Shown here piece after piece: positions 32,087 through 42,348 of a stretch of DNA of 64,000 nt (positions are counted from its first letter, which is position 1; the number at the start of each line of letters is the position of its first letter). The translations under genes and the position numbers were made by a program. The DNA is from Echinometra lucunter (Eukaryota; Echinodermata; Echinoidea; Camarodonta; Echinometridae). The notes beneath the pieces are model-generated. The model was not told where the DNA came from and ran no database searches. It was given only the letters and a program-made list of their open reading frames with translations. The stretch spans positions 14,580,435-14,644,434 of the forward strand of contig CM057153.1 of assembly GCA_029962745.1 (NCBI GenBank). The letters are read 5' to 3'.

Positions 32087-32246
32087 GACGGGATGATTGG
32101 AGTATAGTTTAAACAATTTGTTTCTTTGGAACTGTTTCTTTAGAACGTCAAAAGCTAAATTCCTTGTACTAAAAAAAAATGTTAAGATCACATGTGACTT
32201 GGATTTAAGACTATTCAATGTAAGAGTAAAGCAAATTGAAAATTGT
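32087..32246 (+). repeat. retroelement leader/LTR-end block (second copy)
   Basis: Nearly identical to 9490-9646 on the opposite strand. It ends AATTGTA just before AAATGGCGACGAGG, where the gag start lies. The left edge is the poly-A run. Confidence 0.8.
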
Positions 32247-32249
32247 AAA

Positions 32250-33008
32250 ATGGCGACGAGGATGTTTAACCAGCCTGCACCTTTTGACTCAGCCAGCACC
32301 TCATGGTTTGTGTGGAAAACTTCATTCGACTACATTATCGTCGCATCGGGCATCACTGACGATGCCGCTAAGAGAGCTACTCTTCTCCATTGTGTCGGAC
32401 CCGACGTCCAACAACTTTTCTTGACATTGGAAGGGGGTACAACGTACGCCTCTGCTGTATCAGCTCTAACTTCTTATTTTGAGCCTCAGAGAAACGTGGC
32501 GTTTGAGCGTCATGTTTTTAGACAATGCACCCAGCGAGATGGAGAAACGGTAGACGACTTCTATAGGAGACTGAAAGTCTTGGCCTCTACTTGTGATTTT
32601 GGAAATCAGCTCAGTGACAATATAAGGGACCAGTTCATTGATAAATGTTTGTCGACTCAACTACGTCGTCGCCTCCTCAGGGAGACAGGCCTCCAGCTCA
32701 ATGAACTCTTGTCGATTGCCAGGGTGGCGGAGGCAGCCGATCGCCAGGCGTCGGCGATAGAGGCAGCGAACTCCTCTCCTGTGCACGTGAATGAGCTTCA
32801 CCATGGACAACATCGGCAATATTCGAAGCCGCAGCACCTTCTGTCATCCTACGAAGGGGATAGTCAAAACAGTCGTCACGGCGGTCAACCTCCCCGCCAG
32901 CCGCCAGGTCATCGCAGTCGACCACGACAAGAGTGCTCAAACTGTGGCCTTCCCGGACATCAGGCTCGAGACCAGCAATGCCCTGCACGGGGGCAGAAGT
33001 GTAACAAG
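32250..33008 (+). pseudogene. Ty3/Gypsy-type gag, truncated at the zinc knuckle
   Basis: The frame starting MATRMFNQPAPF has the usual gag helices, with YFEPQRNVAFERHVF and GETVDDFYRRLKVLASTCDF motifs, then LRRRLLRE. After a basic Arg/Gln-rich linker comes a zinc knuckle CSNCGLPGHQARDQQC followed by KCNK. There the coding sequence stops matching gag and runs straight into AGTTTCCTTCTAAAACAAGG and the polypurine tract, so protease, reverse transcriptase and integrase are deleted. The open frame continues by chance to 33131. Confidence 0.8.
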
Positions 33009-33017
33009 TTTCCTTCT

Positions 33018-33093
33018 AAAACAAGGGAGGGATATTGTGTTCATACACACATTACATTCTTCATCAAACCATCATCCCATCCTCATCCCCATT
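33018..33093 (+). repeat. polypurine tract and partial LTR start, plus strand
   Basis: AAAACAAGGGAGGGA (33018-33031) is followed by the first ~45-60 bases of the LTR in plus orientation. It then abuts head-to-head the complete minus-strand LTR at 33094. Confidence 0.75.
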
Positions 33094-33436
33094 TTTGTAT
33101 ACTTCTAGCTACATGTAGGACTCTGAAATAATCACATCCACACACTTTGGAGTCCAAATCGAGAGTGTTCTTTATTCACCAAATTATCTAACTCAGCATA
33201 ATATCTGTCCCAGGGAAGTGTCCCTGAATGTACATTGAAATTGTAGTGATGGTGGTCAAACAGGTGGTCAGTGTTTGCATGAGGTCTGGGGGATGGAGAC
33301 ATATGGATCAGGACATACTGGGAATGGAGGTCTGTAGTTGAGATAATGGTCATGGAGGGGTCATGGAGCGGATGGAAATGATGATAGAATGGGAGGATGG
33401 TTTGATGAAGAATGTAATGTGTGTATGAACACAATA
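33094..33436 (-). repeat. right LTR (5' LTR of the minus-strand element)
   Basis: It matches the left LTR 8247-8597. The inner side lacks the expected primer-binding region and instead meets an inverted polypurine/LTR fragment, so the interior has been rearranged. Confidence 0.75.
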
Positions 33437-33442
33437 GAGCCT

Positions 33443-33690
33443 TCAGCAGGGTAGGAAAAAAAAGCTCTGAGGGATCAAAAACATCCTTCTTCCATCTGAG
33501 TACTTGGCCAAATATGTAAAAATTGGTCAAGTGTATGTTCACAACTACGACTGGCAAGCATACGACAACAAGTACACCATTGAGCAAAATGTCAAAAGAC
33601 TCCTTCCATTCAGGATAACAGACTTTCTTTTCTTTTCTTTTCTTTTTTATGATTCACAAGCATGGTCAGAAAGAACACCAAAGAGATGAC
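33443..33690 (+). pseudogene. 3' half of the split transposase remnant
   Basis: Read after GAGCCT, the frame gives FSRVGKK, continuing PADxA from 8246 to match the family's PADR.FGR.EK. After frameshifts, 33504-33620 gives VKIGQVYVHNYDWQAYD and a LLPFRITDF block, the family's G.V...G.DW.. and LPFKI motifs. It is the downstream part of the gene interrupted by the 25.2-kb insertion. Confidence 0.65.
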
Positions 33691-34097
33691 TGAGAAGTAA
33701 CCAATGCAAAGCTGAAAGCTGGAGAGACCCTGTACCAATGCAAGGATGAGATGCTTATGGTGGCATTCAGGGAGAAACAGTCACAGAGAAAGCCTGCAGT
33801 CCCTTAGCACTTTCCACCATGCAGATAGCCTATAATCTAGGCTACGCTAAACGTCTGATGCAGTGAGACTACGAACAGTGGATGCGTCAGCATCCACCGC
33901 CTACATGTATACCCACTCGTCTTGATTTAGTCATTGTTTTCTTATTATCAACGGTGGCAGTTTTTCGTAGGAAAAATCCTCATGAATAAGAAATGAATAA
34001 GAAATGAATTTGACCAATCAGAAATATGTTTGGAGAAGAGGTGAATGCATATGCAATTTATAAGTCAAGTGACATTACATCACTTTCTTCATCCAAG

Positions 34098-34352
34098 ATG
34101 GCGAGTATTTGCAAACCCGACGATCTTCTGTGAGGAAGTTTGACTTACGCGGCCAACAAACTAGGCATTCCTGGAGGAAAATTCAGAGAACTTCAAGAAT
34201 CTGTTATTCGTAGTGTTATTGACAATGGCAGGGATATTTTTGTTGCCTTACCTACTGGATTTGGAAAGAGCACGATATACCAAGCAATTCCCTTGTGTTG
34301 TGATTATCTTCTCGATCATGGATTCTACATGGATGATGACTCGAGTCGTTGA
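34098..34352 (+). pseudogene. RecQ-like helicase N-terminal exon, broken
   Basis: ATG 34098 opens a frame that meets TGA at 34131 and then continues through NKLGIPGGKFRELQ, SVIRSVIDNGRDIF and ALPTGFGKSTIYQ, the Q-motif neighbourhood and Walker A of RecQ-family DNA helicases. It ends at a TGA before motif Ia, with no clear donor. Helicase fragments of this sort are multicopy in cnidarian and echinoderm genomes. The later motifs (DEAH, helicase C) are absent from the window. Confidence 0.65.
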
Positions 34353-36596
34353 TGCAACGTTACTACCACAACAACAACAAGATTGATCTGCTTGGTAATT
34401 TTACCCCTTATTTTCTTTCTTCAACCTGTGTGTAGGGAAAGGGATCACCATTCTGGAAGCTGCCTGCCTGATTGGGAAATTTTGGCAAATAGTTTTTTTT
34501 CTTGAGCAACTGGAACTTGATGCAAGTTGTTCACTCCAATATTACTCAGCAACCCCGCTGGCTCTAGACTCTCCATCCCTCCATCAATTAATAGTATAAA
34601 GACGATGATAGAAATTTTTGTACTTTCAATCTCATCAAATTTATTTTGAAATCCTTTGGCAAATAAAAGTGATTGACAAAAATAGCATAATACTGTAATC
34701 ACTTCAATTCGGTCATGTCAGTCACTTTAATTCAAAATATCTATTTTAATCCTTTTGTTCAATTGTTATGTGACCTTACCTTTGAATTAACTAAGAATAC
34801 ATGCAGTTTCTCTTTTTACTTTTTCTTCATTTTCTTCTTACAGAACACTGTCCTCCTCTAACAAGTGGCAACCAGATGGAATTCTGCTCAGATGATGATC
34901 AAATTTTGGTCCACATTCTTCACACTACTTCCTACAAGCAGAAGTTTTTTTTAATGATTGTCCTAAGTATATTCATTCAACATAACTATGAATTTTGACA
35001 TTTCTTTCATACATAGCAAAACCGAAGACACGTCCCGATTCCGTCTCTCTCGCTGGAGTAAAGCAGCTGAGGGATTTATTGGTCCTAGTTGAGCTCCTAT
35101 CAGGAGCACACAGGGCAGACATTGCTGCCAACCTGAAAATGGAGCACTATAAGAAGGCCACAATGTGATGGGTGCACCATCTAAAAGAAACATCGCGAAA
35201 CTGTGGCCTCCCTAAAGGAAAACCTACAGATGAGAAGTGAGGAAGATGCCTCTATGATTCTTTCTCATACCAAGACGTTATGTGCTGAGCTATGCATCAA
35301 CACCAACAATTCCACATCAAAACAGGAAGGTGTCTAGGCAAACTAATGATTGTCATGGAATGAACATAAATTTCCTGTGGCACAAGAGGAATGGGAAGTG
35401 AGAAGCTACTTCCAAGTCATCAATAAGGCTGTACAGACTTTGATCATTGTTTCAACCAGGAGGCCACAGATTTGCAAAATACAAGTTTCGCTTTTTAGCA
35501 TTCCCCTCCATCTTCAACATTTATATAATTACTTTTGAAAATTCCATCGTTTGAAAATTATTCCTATTTTGTGCATTATATTAATGATGATATATTTTCT
35601 GATGTAACTGTGTTATTTACAATTGAAACTGGAAAATGAAATGAAAAAAATGAAATATAATTCAGAAACATGCAGGAAGCTCTTGTGTAAAGGGAAACAA
35701 TCTGATGATGAGTTCAACAAGCTTGCTACCCAATTTGATGTAGCACCAGCTGAAGAGAGGAAGCAGAGAAAAAAAAAAAAAAAGATTTTAGACAAGCTCT
35801 TTGTGCATCATAGTTACAGTGTTGCTGCTGCATCTCTACACAAGTGTTCTGCCATGGCTGAAGTACTCTGTACTGGTTTTTCAGGAGACACAAGTTCACA
35901 AACTATATGATGTAGTTATAGAATTAACAAAGAGAGCCCTTCATGTCTTCAAAAATCATTGTTATTGGTCAAAGGTACATTAGGCTCTGTAAAATTAATT
36001 ACTTGTTGACTGTCTCTCCCCCTTCCCCCCTCCCCCCTCCCCCCCCCCCACGCTTCCTTTTATGCACCCGCCTCCTATTTAAAAAAAATTCATATTTTGA
36101 TTTTGATTGGGAAAAAAATATTAAAAATTACCAATGAAGATGCTTGATTTTACCACAACTCAATCAGAATATCAAAATTAATGTTTTTTGTCCAAAACAA
36201 AGTAAATGGATAACTTCCAGATCAACGAGAAAAGATGCTAGATAGCATTGCATGATCTTTGTGATTACATAAATATATGTACGTATAGGCGCTAGTGTGG
36301 CCTTACACTGAAGTCCTTAAAACCCCCATATCATTATTTCATTATTCACGATTTTTACAATAAATTTCTCTTTCTTTCTTTCTTTCAGACACTATCTTGT
36401 TGTTTGGAACAGTCATGAAAATTCCACCAGGTCGAACTAAAAAACACCTTGAGTTCCCGTCATGATGCTGATCCACCGAGATGTGTCTTGGAACCAGTTC
36501 AAGTTTAAAGTTCAAGTTCAAGATGTACAACCTGAAATAACAGGCTCAGGATTCTCCTTCATGGAGCTTATTGCTGAAAACTAAATAATCAAGAAG
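34353..36596. other. decayed or unrecognised sequence
   Basis: Short coding-like stretches occur, for example VSLAGVKQLRDLL...HRADIAANLK near 35040-35165 and a Lys-rich stretch at 35623-35795. No family is recognised and frames are broken. They may be lost upstream exons of the helicase or the Kolobok-like gene. Confidence 0.3.
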
Positions 36597-37650
36597 GTGG
36601 CTACGATGTCAAAATTTCTGGAGCTGCGCATGATAAGCAGCACAACATTCAACAGGATCCAGAAGTTATACATAGCTCCCTCTGTTCATAATTTTTACTG
36701 CAGCAGACAAGAGGAGTTGCTGGCATCGCATAAGGATCCCGTTGTGCTCTCTGGAGACAGAAGGGCCGACTCACCCGGTCACAGTGCAACGTTTTGCACA
36801 TATTCCTTTTGTGATGAGAGCACCAAGAAAATTCTGCACACCAACAGCATAATGGTGCAAGAAGCCAGTGGGAAGTCGCCTTATATGGAACGAATAGCAT
36901 TTGAGAGGGGACTGGACTTCCACAGCAAGAAGGTGAAAGTTAAGACATTAGTTACTGATGCACACCCCCAGATAAGCGCCATGATGAAGCGCACTCCAAA
37001 ATATGAGAACATTAAACATCAGTGGGATGTGTGGCATGGCAGCAAGAATTTGGTGAAAAAAGTAAGTGCTGCAGGCCAGCAGAAGAGCGGGCGTGACTTG
37101 CTGCCATGGATTCCCCACATAAGGAACCATTTTTGGTATGCTGCACAGACATGTGGAGGCGATGCAGATAAGCCCACCGGAAGTCTTGCATCAATCCTGC
37201 ATCACATTGTTAACGAACACGAGTGGTTGCTCACATTGGACGGTAGACCTGGAAAATGTGAACATGGACCATTGGATGCTGATCGTGACATTAATTGGTT
37301 GCAGCCAGGCAGTCCACCCCATCAAAAACTACGAGGAATACTAATGGAAAAGCGCTTCATGAAGACCCTGCCCTACTACCGAGACTTTCTTCATACAGGT
37401 AGTCTAGAGTCTTTCCACTCAACTCTCCTAATGTATGCTCCAAAGAGGTCCTACTTCTCATTGGTCAGGTATACCACAAGGACCAAGCTGGCTGTGCTGG
37501 ACTTCAATTTTCATTCTGATCGGAAGCAGGCGAAGACAAAAGATGGCAAACTGAAGTGGGGAAAGCGGTGGAACAAGCGTACTAAGCGGTTTGTGGTATA
37601 CCCCATCATGGAGCAGAAGACCTACACCTACATACCAGGAAGCCAGGAAG
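36597..37650 (+). CDS. Kolobok-like transposase, 5'-incomplete
   Basis: The open frame (to 37796) holds FLELRMISSTTFNRIQ, SGDRRADSPGHSA (D54/D58), TDAHPQISAMM (D121), HQWDVWHGSKNL, a long conserved linker with NHFWYAAQTC, HHIVNEHEWL and C.HGPL, then HTGSLESFHS (E271) and APKRSYFSLVRY. These are the hallmarks of a widespread invertebrate and fish transposase family that I place, with moderate confidence, in the Kolobok superfamily. An Arg replaces the usual Gly in GDGR. The N-terminal DNA-binding part is missing. The last ~45 residues belong to a Gypsy element fused at about 37630-37650. Confidence 0.7.
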
Positions 37651-39035
37651 AGAAGTTGCCCTGGCAGATGGTTTGTCAAGGATCAACCCAGAGAAGCAAC
37701 CGACAATGGAATTTGACAAAACCATTCACGGAATCTACATATCTCCGAGCAAGCTCAGACAGATGCAAGAGGAAACAGAAGCCAACAGGAGCCTAAAGGC
37801 GCTCAAGGAGGTAATCCTAACTGGTTGGCCTGATGACGTAAAGAAGGTTCCCAAAGAAGTGCGTCACTACTGGTCTTGCAGAGATACACTGTCGGTAGAG
37901 GATGGTCTCATCATGAAGGGAGAGAGAATCTTCATACCAGAGACGATGCAGCAGGAAGTGCTACAAAGTCTTCATGCTGGTCATCAAGGAACGACCAAGA
38001 CCCAACTCAAGGCAAGAAGATGTGTCTACTGGGATGGCTTGTCTAAAGCAATTGAACAGATGGTGCAATCTTGCCAAGCATGTAATGAGTTGCAGAACGC
38101 TCAGCAGAAAGAGCCACTACTTCAGCATGAAGTACCCAATCACCCATGGGAAACAGTCGGGACTGACTTGTTTCATTTCGAAGGCGAAGAATATCTTGTC
38201 ATCGTAGACTATTGGTCTAATTTTCCTGTCGTGACGAAGATCAGAGAAAGTTGTACCAGCTCAACTGTTGTTCGGATCACCAAGAACATCTTCAGTGAGC
38301 AGGGCATACCCTTGAAGATCGTTAGCGACAATGGACCACAATTCTCTAGTCGAGAATACAAAGAGTTTCACAGATCAGTGGAACATCCAGCATGTGACAT
38401 CAAGTCCCCATTATCCGCAGAGCAACGGACTTGTGGAAAGGGCAATCCAGACAATCAAATCAACACTCAAGAAGGTGAAGATGACTGGAGGTGATCCTCA
38501 CCTAGCCCTATTGTGTCTGAGGACAACTCCAATTGACAGTAGTTTACCTTCACCTGCGGAACTACTGCAAGGTAGGAAGTATAGAAGCAACCTGCCCATG
38601 AAAATGCACTCTGACCATCAAAGTGAGATTAAGGAGAAGCTCCGAAAATGCCAAGAAAGGCAAAAGGAAGACTTCGATAGATGAGGAGTGAGGAAACTAC
38701 CCCCTCTGATGCCAGATCAGAAGATAACGGTGTTCGACCATGGGTCTGAAACATGGGCCCCGGCTACAGTAGTCCAGCAGTGCCAATTAGAACCAATATC
38801 GTACGTGATTCAAACTCCAAATGATAGTGTGCTACGCCGTAACAGAAGAGACTTGCGTAGTCTTGAACATCCACAGAAGAAGCAAGTACGGTTCAACATC
38901 CACAAAACTGTGCAGAGAGAACACCCTCACTTCCTAACGACTATACCCAACCTAACCCGAGTGATGATCATCAATCTAGTACTAATGGGTACCACACTAG
39001 GTCTGGACGATTGGTCAAGAAGCCTGATCGACTAA
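37640..39035 (+). pseudogene. Ty3/Gypsy integrase, 5'-truncated and frameshifted
   Basis: ADGLSRINPEK marks the RNase H-integrase junction. The zinc-binding HHCC (LHAGH...CQACN) is at about 37970-38090. The core has TDLFHF (first D), SDNGPQF (second D) and, after a frameshift near 38360, YPQSNGLVER (E). A third frame (38688-39035) gives the C-terminal chromodomain-like end (GSETWAPATVV.Q...SYVIQT). An in-frame TGA also occurs near 38682. All catalytic residues are visible but in separate frames. Gag, protease and reverse transcriptase are lost. It joins a Kolobok-like gene upstream and its own LTR downstream. Confidence 0.85.
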
Positions 39036-39418
39036 TTGAAAATTAACAATGAATGTTCTTTTTCATCAGCTAACAAATTGAAATTGTTGGAATTTATGTC
39101 TTATTGTACACTGCCATAAACCAGTTAGTAAATCTGATTGTTGTATGTATCTATGATAATTTGATGGAGATTGATCATACATTTTCGTCTGTTATTGATG
39201 ATATTATTGTATTACGAGTTATTCATAAATGGTCACTTCTTGAACTTCAATACCTCCAAATATTATAAAAAAAAAACAGAAGAGAAATTTGGAAATGGCA
39301 CAACATAATCATTTTGTGTATCAGGATTGTTTTTACTGATACATGTACGAAAAAAAAAATGTGTGTTTAATTTTTGTCATTATGACAGTTGAGTGGTATA
39401 ATTGAGTTATGATACTGA

Positions 39419-39455
<37 letters not shown>

Positions 39456-39650
39456 GACAAAATAATATTATACATATTATTGCTACATGTTTGGAATGTC
39501 CATGTAACAACACCGTGATAATACTAGACTGTTCTGCATGGAGTTACCCAATGGTTTTATATCCCCAAAAATGTTTTTGCTCGAAGTGTTACAGTGATAT
39601 ATTGCTGTTGTTGGATTTTTTTTGTTTTTTTTTATATATGAAAGGGGGGA

Positions 39651-39852
39651 TGTAGTAATATGTCTCATTTGCATATGTATCATTTGCATATTTGATGCGC
39701 GATGATGTAAATGACGTCACAATGGATGTGCGTTGCTGTTTATCTTGTTTCGATATGGTGGTCTCGGCCCAGCCTATCTTGTTGCCGGTGTTGCAATCAA
39801 ACTGAATCAATAAACCTTATATTATGATGTTGGAACATATATACCTAGTACA
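39651..39852 (+). repeat. 3' LTR of the Gypsy element
   Basis: It follows a polypurine tract GAAAGGGGGGA (39640-39650) and begins TGTAGTAATATG. It contains ATTTGCAT and TGACGTCA elements and AATAAA (39808) and ends near TAGTACA. The right border is approximate. No matching 5' LTR is in the window. Confidence 0.6.
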
Positions 39853-39887
39853 GGACTCTTTATTGACAATAGCTTGACAGACGCTAG

Positions 39888-40188
39888 GTCGTGGGCTTTC
39901 ATGGGGAATTTGACACCATGGGTGCTTACCCAGTAACAGGTGTTGTCCATCACTGTGAGTTTTATGACCAACAGACCTTATGTAATGCTCTGTATACTTC
40001 ACCCTTTCCCCATATGGCAAAGTCATTACCTCACTTTCCCTGGCCCGAGAATGCCCGAAGCAGGCTGAAGAATGTTTGTGGTGGGAGAGCTTGTTATGCT
40101 GTGCTCCAGAAATGTAGCTCTATTACAGGTATTTTCACAAAGTCTGGTGTCAGCAAATTATGATCCATTCCCCATGAAAGCCCATGAC
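39888..40188. mobile_element. MITE copy 1, GTCGTGGGCTTTCATGGGGA ends
   Basis: A 20-bp terminal inverted repeat (one mismatch at the right end) bounds 301 bp. It is about 90 percent alike to 47716-48036. The open frame inside is not a gene. Confidence 0.88.
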
Positions 40189-40408
40189 CTACCATCTTTA
40201 AGACTATAAAATGTCTTTAAAATGATCATTTATCATTCAAATCTCACCCTGGATGTTGAAGGAGCTGCAGCACAGCCCCTCTTCTCTTACATCTTATTCT
40301 TTTAAAAATATATCAACAAACATAATCAAGCCCAGGAAGAAAATAATAGCAGTATTTTTTTTCAAACTATTTAAAAAACTAGATGAATCTTCAACCACGC
40401 GTGGTCGA

Positions 40409-41276
40409 ACTTTATGCCTCCGCCATTACCAAATCAGAAATAAATGGCACTTCATGTTGAATTTTTCTCATTTACACAATGACATCTTTGACCTTGACCT
40501 TTGACCTTGTGACCCCCAAATCTAATGAGATCATTGCCCTTTCCATATGCATACATGAGCCAAGTTTGTTGAACCGTCAAATGGTTACTGAGTTATCACA
40601 AGAACGAACCATTTCTGTGTACGTAATGACCTCTATGACCTTTGACCTTTGACCTTGAGACCCCAAAATCTAATCAGATCATTGTCCCTCCCATATGCAT
40701 ACCTGTGCCAAGTCTGAGGTTGATAGGTGAAATGGTTTTTAAGTTATTGCGAGAACAAGCCATTTTTATGTGTTTTATTACCTCTATGACCTTGACCATT
40801 GACCTTGTGACCCCAAAATCTAATCAGATCATTGTCCCTCCCATACGCATACCTGTGCCAAGTTTGAGGTTGATAGAACAAATGGTTCTTAAGTTATCGC
40901 GAGAACAAGCCATTTTTATGTGTTTTATTACCTCTATGACCTTGACCTTTGACCTTGTGACCCCAAAATCAAATCAGATCATTGTCCCTCCCATATGCAT
41001 ACCTGTGCCAAGTTTGAGGTTGATCTGTCAAATGGTTCTTAAGTTATCGTGAGAACAAGCCATTTTTATGTGTTTTATTACCTCTATGACTTTGACCTTT
41101 GACCTTGAGACTCCAAAATCTAATCAGATCATTGTCCCTCCCATATGGATACACGAGCCAAGTTTGAAGTTGATCTGTCAAACGGTTCTTAAGTTATCGC
41201 GAGAACGAAAACGGGACGGACGGACGACCCGAAAACATAATGCCTCCGGCAACCACCTACGGTGGGCGGAGGCATA
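40409..41276. mobile_element. element with TTTATGCCTCCGCC ends and five 150-bp repeats
   Basis: TTTATGCCTCCGCC at the left is inverted as GGCGGAGGCATAAA at the right. Between them, from about 40480 to 41225, a 150-bp unit (CCTCTATGACCTTTGACCTT, CATATGCATACCTGTGCCAA, AGTTATCGCGAGAAC) repeats five times. A G/C-rich tail with GACGGACGGACG precedes the right end. The unit length is divisible by three, so long open frames arise without being genes. Confidence 0.85.
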
Positions 41277-42348
41277 AAAAAAAACGCTTAAAATAAAAAC
41301 CTAAAATCTGAGTGGCAAGCATTTTCTTTTTCTTTGTTTTTCTTGTGAGAATTATCACTGATATATAGTTAACACTGATTATTAATTTGATTTTTCATGA
41401 GAAAAATTGCAAGAAATAAATCAAGAAGTGACATCAAACGGAAAATGCCAATCAAATTGAATAACTGAACAAGAAGTACATGTATTTGCTACATGTTTTC
41501 CATCAATGAGTTTTGTTGGTAATTTAATTCTATACCAAGTGTTGTTTTGCCTCTGTGTTAAATCATTAGCATATGACACTAATCTTCTACATAGTTGAAT
41601 CCTCCTTTGCCTTACTCACAATGATGGGTAATAACATCTTTACCTGTGCCACAATGTTTTCTTGAAAGTGCAAGCATAAAAACTTGTTAAAAATGAATTA
41701 GAGTATACTCATGTTTAGCCTTCTCAAGTGCATAATAAAAAATTAATTTGACATGTCATGAATGATAAAATGTTTTGACATGACCATTAACATCACTGTA
41801 AGTTTATTCCCGTATTTTAGAAAGGTAACCCAGGGAAAAAGTACATTTCAGGCATGGCACATGAACATCATTGCACTTTTGTACCTTTCTGCACCTTGAT
41901 TGAGGTTGGGCTGTTAACTGTTACAATATGGAAAATTACATTTTCCTACATGCATGTCAACAAAGTGATAAAATAATATTTTAATACCATTTTGTCACTT
42001 TTAAAACAGCCAAAATTTTTTCCATACTTTGCACAATGATTGTCTTGTTTTCCTTCTATCATATATGATCTTTTTCTCTTGGCATCAACTCTAAAACTTA
42101 ATGAAAGCATTTCAATCTTCACCACCTCTCTCTAAAAACTAATAATCAACTCCAGTTCAAATTCCCTCATGGAATATTTAGGAGGAAAAAAATATTCAAA
42201 CTCTCAGAAACAAACCCTCCTCTTTTTTTTTTTCATTTACAAGCAAAGTCCACACAGTATGTGTTTATACTTCCATACCTCCTTACTTTACGCACTGGTT
42301 TCCTCTTGTTCCTCTGCAAATCTACAGGAAAATTATCACCACACTTGT
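41277..42348. other. 3' flank of DTWD1, AT-rich
   Basis: No coding sequence seen. It probably includes the DTWD1 3' UTR, since the gene ends at 42349 on the minus strand. Confidence 0.4.

Larger units (their letters stand above)
8247..33436 (-). mobile_element. 25.2-kb LTR-bounded composite insertion, TSD GAGCCT
   Basis: Near-identical LTRs in the same (minus) orientation lie at 8247-8597 and 33094-33436. GAGCCT abuts both outer edges (8241-8246 and 33437-33442), and a transposase reading frame continues from one outer flank into the other. Together these say the whole block is an insertion into a pre-existing transposase copy. The interior is too long and mixed for one retrotransposon. It holds a YqaJ gene, a foldback, MITEs, two other transposase genes and an inverted gag. 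The simplest reading is a Gypsy-like element swollen by later nested insertions and an internal inversion. Confidence 0.65.

Noticed and set aside
40642..41277. Plus-strand open frames with a repeated ITSMTLTFDLVTPKSNQ motif.
   Set aside because: A 150-bp repeat divisible by three keeps the frame open. It is bounded by inverted repeats and has no protein family.
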